From Bacteroidota bacterium (lineage in GTDB: Bacteria; Bacteroidota; Bacteroidia; M30B66), in the NCBI GenBank assembly GCA_027483445.1, contig JAIXUS010000001.1:56014-120013 (forward strand): a DNA stretch of 64,000 bases. Direction: 5' to 3'. Positions 61,571-64,000 of the stretch are shown here, one piece after another; positions within the stretch are counted from its first letter, which is position 1; each line of letters opens with the position of its first letter. Position numbers and translations under genes: made by a program. A model generated the notes under the pieces. The model was not told the origin of the DNA. It searched no databases and saw only the letters and a program-made list of their open reading frames with translations.

Positions 61571-61741
61571 CGCGAAGCGCATGCGAAGCGGCGCGCAAGC
61601 GGGTGCAGCGGATAGCCCGGAAGCCAGTGCGGGCGTGAGCGTGTGCGAGAGCGAGGCTGGCTGAGGACTATGAGCGAAACACGCGGTGCCCGGCAGTGTA
61701 GCTTCAAGGTACCGTGATGCTCAGCGAGGCATGCGCCCAAA
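61571..61741 (+). repeat. Structured intergenic repeat family R1, copy C
   Basis: Contains CGCGGTGCCCGGC and AGCGAGGCATGCGCCC. The outer 5' GCGCATGC can pair with GCATGCGC at the 3' end, closing the whole element. The inner stem is AGCCAG (61622-61627) with CTGGCT (61657-61662). It lies between the T9SS gene and the ccmB stop. Confidence 0.75.
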
Positions 61742-61796
61742 CCTTTCAAAAAAGGGTGGCTGAAATGCTGTTGGGCTATCGGATGGTGCTTGAAAC

Positions 61797-62465
61797 TTAA
61801 TCTTTCCAAAGGAAGGGGAAGAGCATCCAGGCGAGGGCCACCACGATGGCGTTGATGGCTACAAGTGCCAGAATATAAGGCTGCTGGATGCTGTGATCGA
61901 GTCCGTCGACGGCGTTTTTGGAAAAGCGGATGAGCACGATGAGCATTGGAATAACTACCGGAAAGCTCAAAATGGCCATGAGTGTTGAGTTTTGGCGCGA
62001 TTTGGCGGCAATGGCAGCCACCAAAGTGAGGATTGACGAAAAGCCGCAGGCGCCCAGTGTGAGTCCGAGCAAAAAGTAGGCTTGATCCTGCACCAAATTG
62101 CCAATTAGCAGGCTGTAAATGAGGTAGCCAATGGCCGTGATTAGCAGCAGCAGCAAGGCGTTGTAAATAATGCGCGACAGAATGATGGCCTGCGCCGATG
62201 CAAGCGTGTAGATGTAAAGCAGTCGGCCGCGACTTTCGGTGCTGAAGCTTTTTGAGGTAGCGTTTACGGCGGTGAAGAGAATGATTATCCAGAACAGGGC
62301 GTTCCAGGTGGGCACATCTACGAGGAATTTAAAGCTGAGGTAGCATACGAAAATGGTCGACACCACATACAACAGCAAGGCATTGAGCGCGTAACGCTGC
62401 TTAAGCTCGAGGCTGATTTCTTTTTTCAGCAGGAGTGTGATTTCTTTGGCCAGACTGTTTTTCAC
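61797..62465 (-). CDS. ccmB: Heme exporter permease subunit CcmB
   Basis: Membrane subunit of the ABC transporter CcmAB, used in system I cytochrome c maturation to release heme-loaded CcmE. 222 residues, six transmembrane helices. N-terminal LLKKEISLELKQRYALNALLLYVVSTIF (in part), EITLLLKKE being typical, and the central FTAVNATSKSFSTESRGRLLYIYTLAS pattern (in part, FTAVNATSKSF). ccmA, C, E, F are not in the window. It overlaps the nuclease gene stop by four bases; c-type cytochrome genes lie 12 kb upstream. Confidence 0.92.
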   Translation of the reverse strand: MKNSLAKEITLLLKKEISLELKQRYALNALLLYVVSTIFVCYLSFKFLVDVPTWNALFWIIILFTAVNATSKSFSTESRGRLLYIYTLASAQAIILSRIIYNALLLLLITAIGYLIYSLLIGNLVQDQAYFLLGLTLGACGFSSILTLVAAIAAKSRQNSTLMAILSFPVVIPMLIVLIRFSKNAVDGLDHSIQQPYILALVAINAIVVALAWMLFPFLWKD

Positions 62466-63862
62466 AGCTCGAAACTACTGCCTTTTTCGGGAATCTCAAC
62501 ATGGCGGAAACCCTCTTGCTGAAGGCGAACCATAAACCTGAGCTGGGTGTCGTATTCGCCGTGGACAAGGAAGGTTTTCTTTACCTTTTTAATATCAATG
62601 CATTCCATAAATCGCATCATCTCCTCCACATCGCCGTGGGCCGAAAATGAACCGAGTGTTTCAACAAGGGCTTTTACGAGGTAATTGTCGCCAAATATGC
62701 GCACTTCCTTCTCGCCGGAGGCCAATCGTCCGCCCAGCGATTCGGGTTCGCAATGACCAACAATGAGTATGGTATTGTCGGCATTTCCAATGCTATTGGC
62801 CAGGTGGTGTTTGATACGCCCGGCCTCGGCCATGCCCGAAGCCGAAATAATAATGCAGGGCTCTTTTCGGTGGTTGAGGGCTTTGGATTGCTCAACATCG
62901 CGGATGTAGGTAAGTTTATTAAAGCCAAATGGATCGGCATCGCGCAGCATGTATTCTTTCACTTCATCGTTAAACACATCAGCATTGCTGCGCATAATTT
63001 CGGTGGCGTTTGTCGACAATGGGCTATCAACAAACACATCGATGTGTGGCAAACGCCCTTCATGTTCGAGCCGGTCGAGGGCGTAAACGATTTCTTGCGT
63101 TCGGCCTACGCTGAAAGCGGGAATGATGAGTTTTCCCTTTTTTAGTACACAGGTTTCTACCACAATCTGGAGCAGACGCTCGAGTGAAGCCGTTCGATCG
63201 CTGTGGGTTCGGTCGCCATAGGTTGATTCGCAAATGAGAATGTCGCACTGCGGAAATGGCGCAAAGCCACTGATGATAGCAGGTTCGGGCCTGCCGATGT
63301 CGCCGGTGAAGCAGATTTTCTTGGTATAATGGTCTTCGTCGACTTGCAAATTCACCACGGCCGAACCTAAAATATGTCCAGCATCGGTGAACATAAACCG
63401 CAGTCCAGGCTCGATTTCATATTCTTGATTATAAGGCACTTCGACGAATTGTTCGAGGGCATTTCGGGCGTCATCAATGCTGTACAATGGTTTCAAGAGG
63501 CTTTTTCCCTGCCGTTTGCGCCGTTCGTTGATGAAACGGGTGTCGCTTTCCTGAATATGCGCTGAGTCTTCGAGCATGATGCTGCACAGGTCGAGGGTTG
63601 CCGGTGTGCAAAAGATGGGGCCTTTAAAGCCTTCCTTCACCAGGAGCGGAACAAGCCCGGAGTGGTCGATATGGGCATGCGAAAGGATGAGATAATCGAC
63701 ACTGGCCGGGTCGAAGCCGAAGTGTCGGTTCCATTCATCGGCTAAGGCGCCAATGCCTTGAAAGAGCCCGCAGTCGAGCAGAATTCGTTTTCCTCTTTTT
63801 AAAGAGATCAGATGCTTTGAGCCTGTTACAGTTCGGGCGGCGCCGTGGAAGGTTATTTTCAT
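62462..63862 (-). CDS. Beta-CASP metallo-beta-lactamase fold ribonuclease
   Basis: 466 residues. MBL core with zinc motif SHAHIDHSG (His62, His64, Asp66, His67) and later His/Asp ligands (FTDAGHILGSAVV, FTGDIGRP), then the beta-CASP domain with CILSTYGDRTHS-like ICESTYGDRTHS, IPAFSVGRTQE and the C-terminal GSFSAHGDVEEM and FLVHGEYD motifs. Family members act as exo- or endonucleases on RNA (RNase J or CPSF-73 relatives; YciV/ElaC distinct). Free-standing; coupled to ccmB by overlap. Confidence 0.92.
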   Translation of the reverse strand: MKITFHGAARTVTGSKHLISLKRGKRILLDCGLFQGIGALADEWNRHFGFDPASVDYLILSHAHIDHSGLVPLLVKEGFKGPIFCTPATLDLCSIMLEDSAHIQESDTRFINERRKRQGKSLLKPLYSIDDARNALEQFVEVPYNQEYEIEPGLRFMFTDAGHILGSAVVNLQVDEDHYTKKICFTGDIGRPEPAIISGFAPFPQCDILICESTYGDRTHSDRTASLERLLQIVVETCVLKKGKLIIPAFSVGRTQEIVYALDRLEHEGRLPHIDVFVDSPLSTNATEIMRSNADVFNDEVKEYMLRDADPFGFNKLTYIRDVEQSKALNHRKEPCIIISASGMAEAGRIKHHLANSIGNADNTILIVGHCEPESLGGRLASGEKEVRIFGDNYLVKALVETLGSFSAHGDVEEMMRFMECIDIKKVKKTFLVHGEYDTQLRFMVRLQQEGFRHVEIPEKGSSFEL

Positions 63863-63911
63863 GGATACGGTAAACCTACAAATTTTGATTTCTTTGTACC
63901 AAATTTTGTGG

Positions 63912-64000
63912 ATGAAACTCGATATTCTTGCATTTGGGGCTCACCCCGATGACGTTGAGATAAGTGCCGGCGGAATGCTGATTTCGGAGGCCCGGAAAGG
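63912..64000 (+). CDS. bshB1: Bacillithiol biosynthesis deacetylase, partial at right edge
   Basis: Only the first 29 codons are in the window. The start MKLDILAFGAHPDDVEISAGG (shown in part, AFGAHPDDVE) carries the PIG-L family zinc motif AHPDD and the glycine-rich stretch typical of BshB1, which deacetylates N-acetylglucosaminyl malate in bacillithiol synthesis. PIG-L relatives with other substrates start alike, so BshB1 is likely but not certain from so little sequence. It diverges from the nuclease gene, with 49 bases between starts. Confidence 0.7.
   Translation, partial: MKLDILAFGAHPDDVEISAGGMLISEARK

Larger units (their letters stand above)
60996..61796. other. 801-base intergenic region with two repeat types
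   Basis: Contains element E copy 2 (61065-61444) and repeat R1 copy C (61571-61741). The remaining parts, 60996-61064 and 61445-61570, hold no recognisable gene; the first is the only space for the promoter of the 60995 gene unless it lies inside element E. Confidence 0.7.

Noticed and set aside
61558..61809. Minus-strand open frames through the R1 copies that give similar peptides (APRVSL and GYPLHPLA-like words)
   Set aside because: The similarity only follows from DNA identity of the repeat. In copy A the frame is broken by a stop, and indels in the arms shift frames between copies, so the element is not a gene.
62462..63862. The beta-CASP nuclease as partner of the ligase-associated helicase at 41401
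   Set aside because: It lies 20 kb away on the other strand, is coupled to ccmB, and resembles RNA-processing members rather than the ligase-associated exonuclease subfamily.

Overview
The window reads as a chromosomal segment of a Bacteroidota bacterium, most likely a Flavobacteriales-type organism of moderate GC content. Reasons seen in the sequence: three secreted proteins end in a type A C-terminal sorting domain of the type IX secretion system; several genes are preceded by the Bacteroidota promoter box TAnnTTTG with a TTG element about 18-22 bases upstream; and many genes belong to families or neighbourhoods typical of this phylum (rnc-fabF-acpP next to purN, DUF2027/Smr protein, DUF4956, DUF2490, DUF5777, bacillithiol gene bshB1). 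Almost all genes are ordinary chromosomal genes in short, tightly overlapping operons. I see no rRNA, tRNA, CRISPR array, prophage or intact transposase gene.

Layout. 1-3210: rnc-fabF-acpP (minus) diverges from purN-rnhA (plus). 3220-7589: a large M1 aminopeptidase, then a membrane protein overlapping a DUF2027/Smr protein. 7553-9462: bioD-bioA. 9687-12646: small membrane protein, DUF1801 protein, serine hydrolase and NTF2-like protein. 12907-16458: M28 peptidase, TolB-like propeller, LolD-like ATPase and DUF4287-like protein (all minus). 16640-23543: sucC, then a T9SS subtilase followed two bases later by accC, an S4 protein and proC. 23539-25468: a VWA-domain gene bracketed by long imperfect inverted repeats. 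25667-27564: HAD-like phosphatase and RhlE helicase. 27738-33478: glgE-maltokinase-glgB, the maltose-1-phosphate route to alpha-glucan, without a trehalose synthase gene. 33607-37700: CapD-like dehydratase, thioesterase, polytopic membrane protein. 38297-40789: lipoprotein, VTC polyphosphate-polymerase-like protein, DUF4956 and DUF2490, an overlapping operon. 40830-45309: glutathione peroxidase, Lhr-like helicase, glycosyltransferase. 45488-48389: two paralogous secreted SPOR-like proteins and an AI-2E-type permease. 48528-51171: two c-type cytochrome lipoproteins, YceI and DUF5777. 51278-54598: an unknown two-gene module, then a MoxR-type ATPase with a VWA partner. 54682-60995: a second T9SS subtilase, two unknown genes and a third T9SS protein. 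61797-64000: ccmB, a beta-CASP nuclease, and the start of bshB1.

The most unusual content is non-coding. A structured repeat of about 125-180 bases occurs four times between genes (12712, 37888, 43828 reversed, 61571), with an invariant 13-base core, an invariant 16-base 3' block, and an inner stem whose two arms change together between copies. A second element of about 355-380 bases, with paired REP-like hairpins at each end, is present as two direct copies flanking a T9SS gene (59048 and 61065). A third repeat forms the inverted arms around the VWA gene. A strong intrinsic-terminator hairpin also lies inside the first codons of the Lhr-like helicase gene. Function of the repeats cannot be read from the sequence; RNA gene, RAYT-mobilised element or non-autonomous transposon are the main possibilities.
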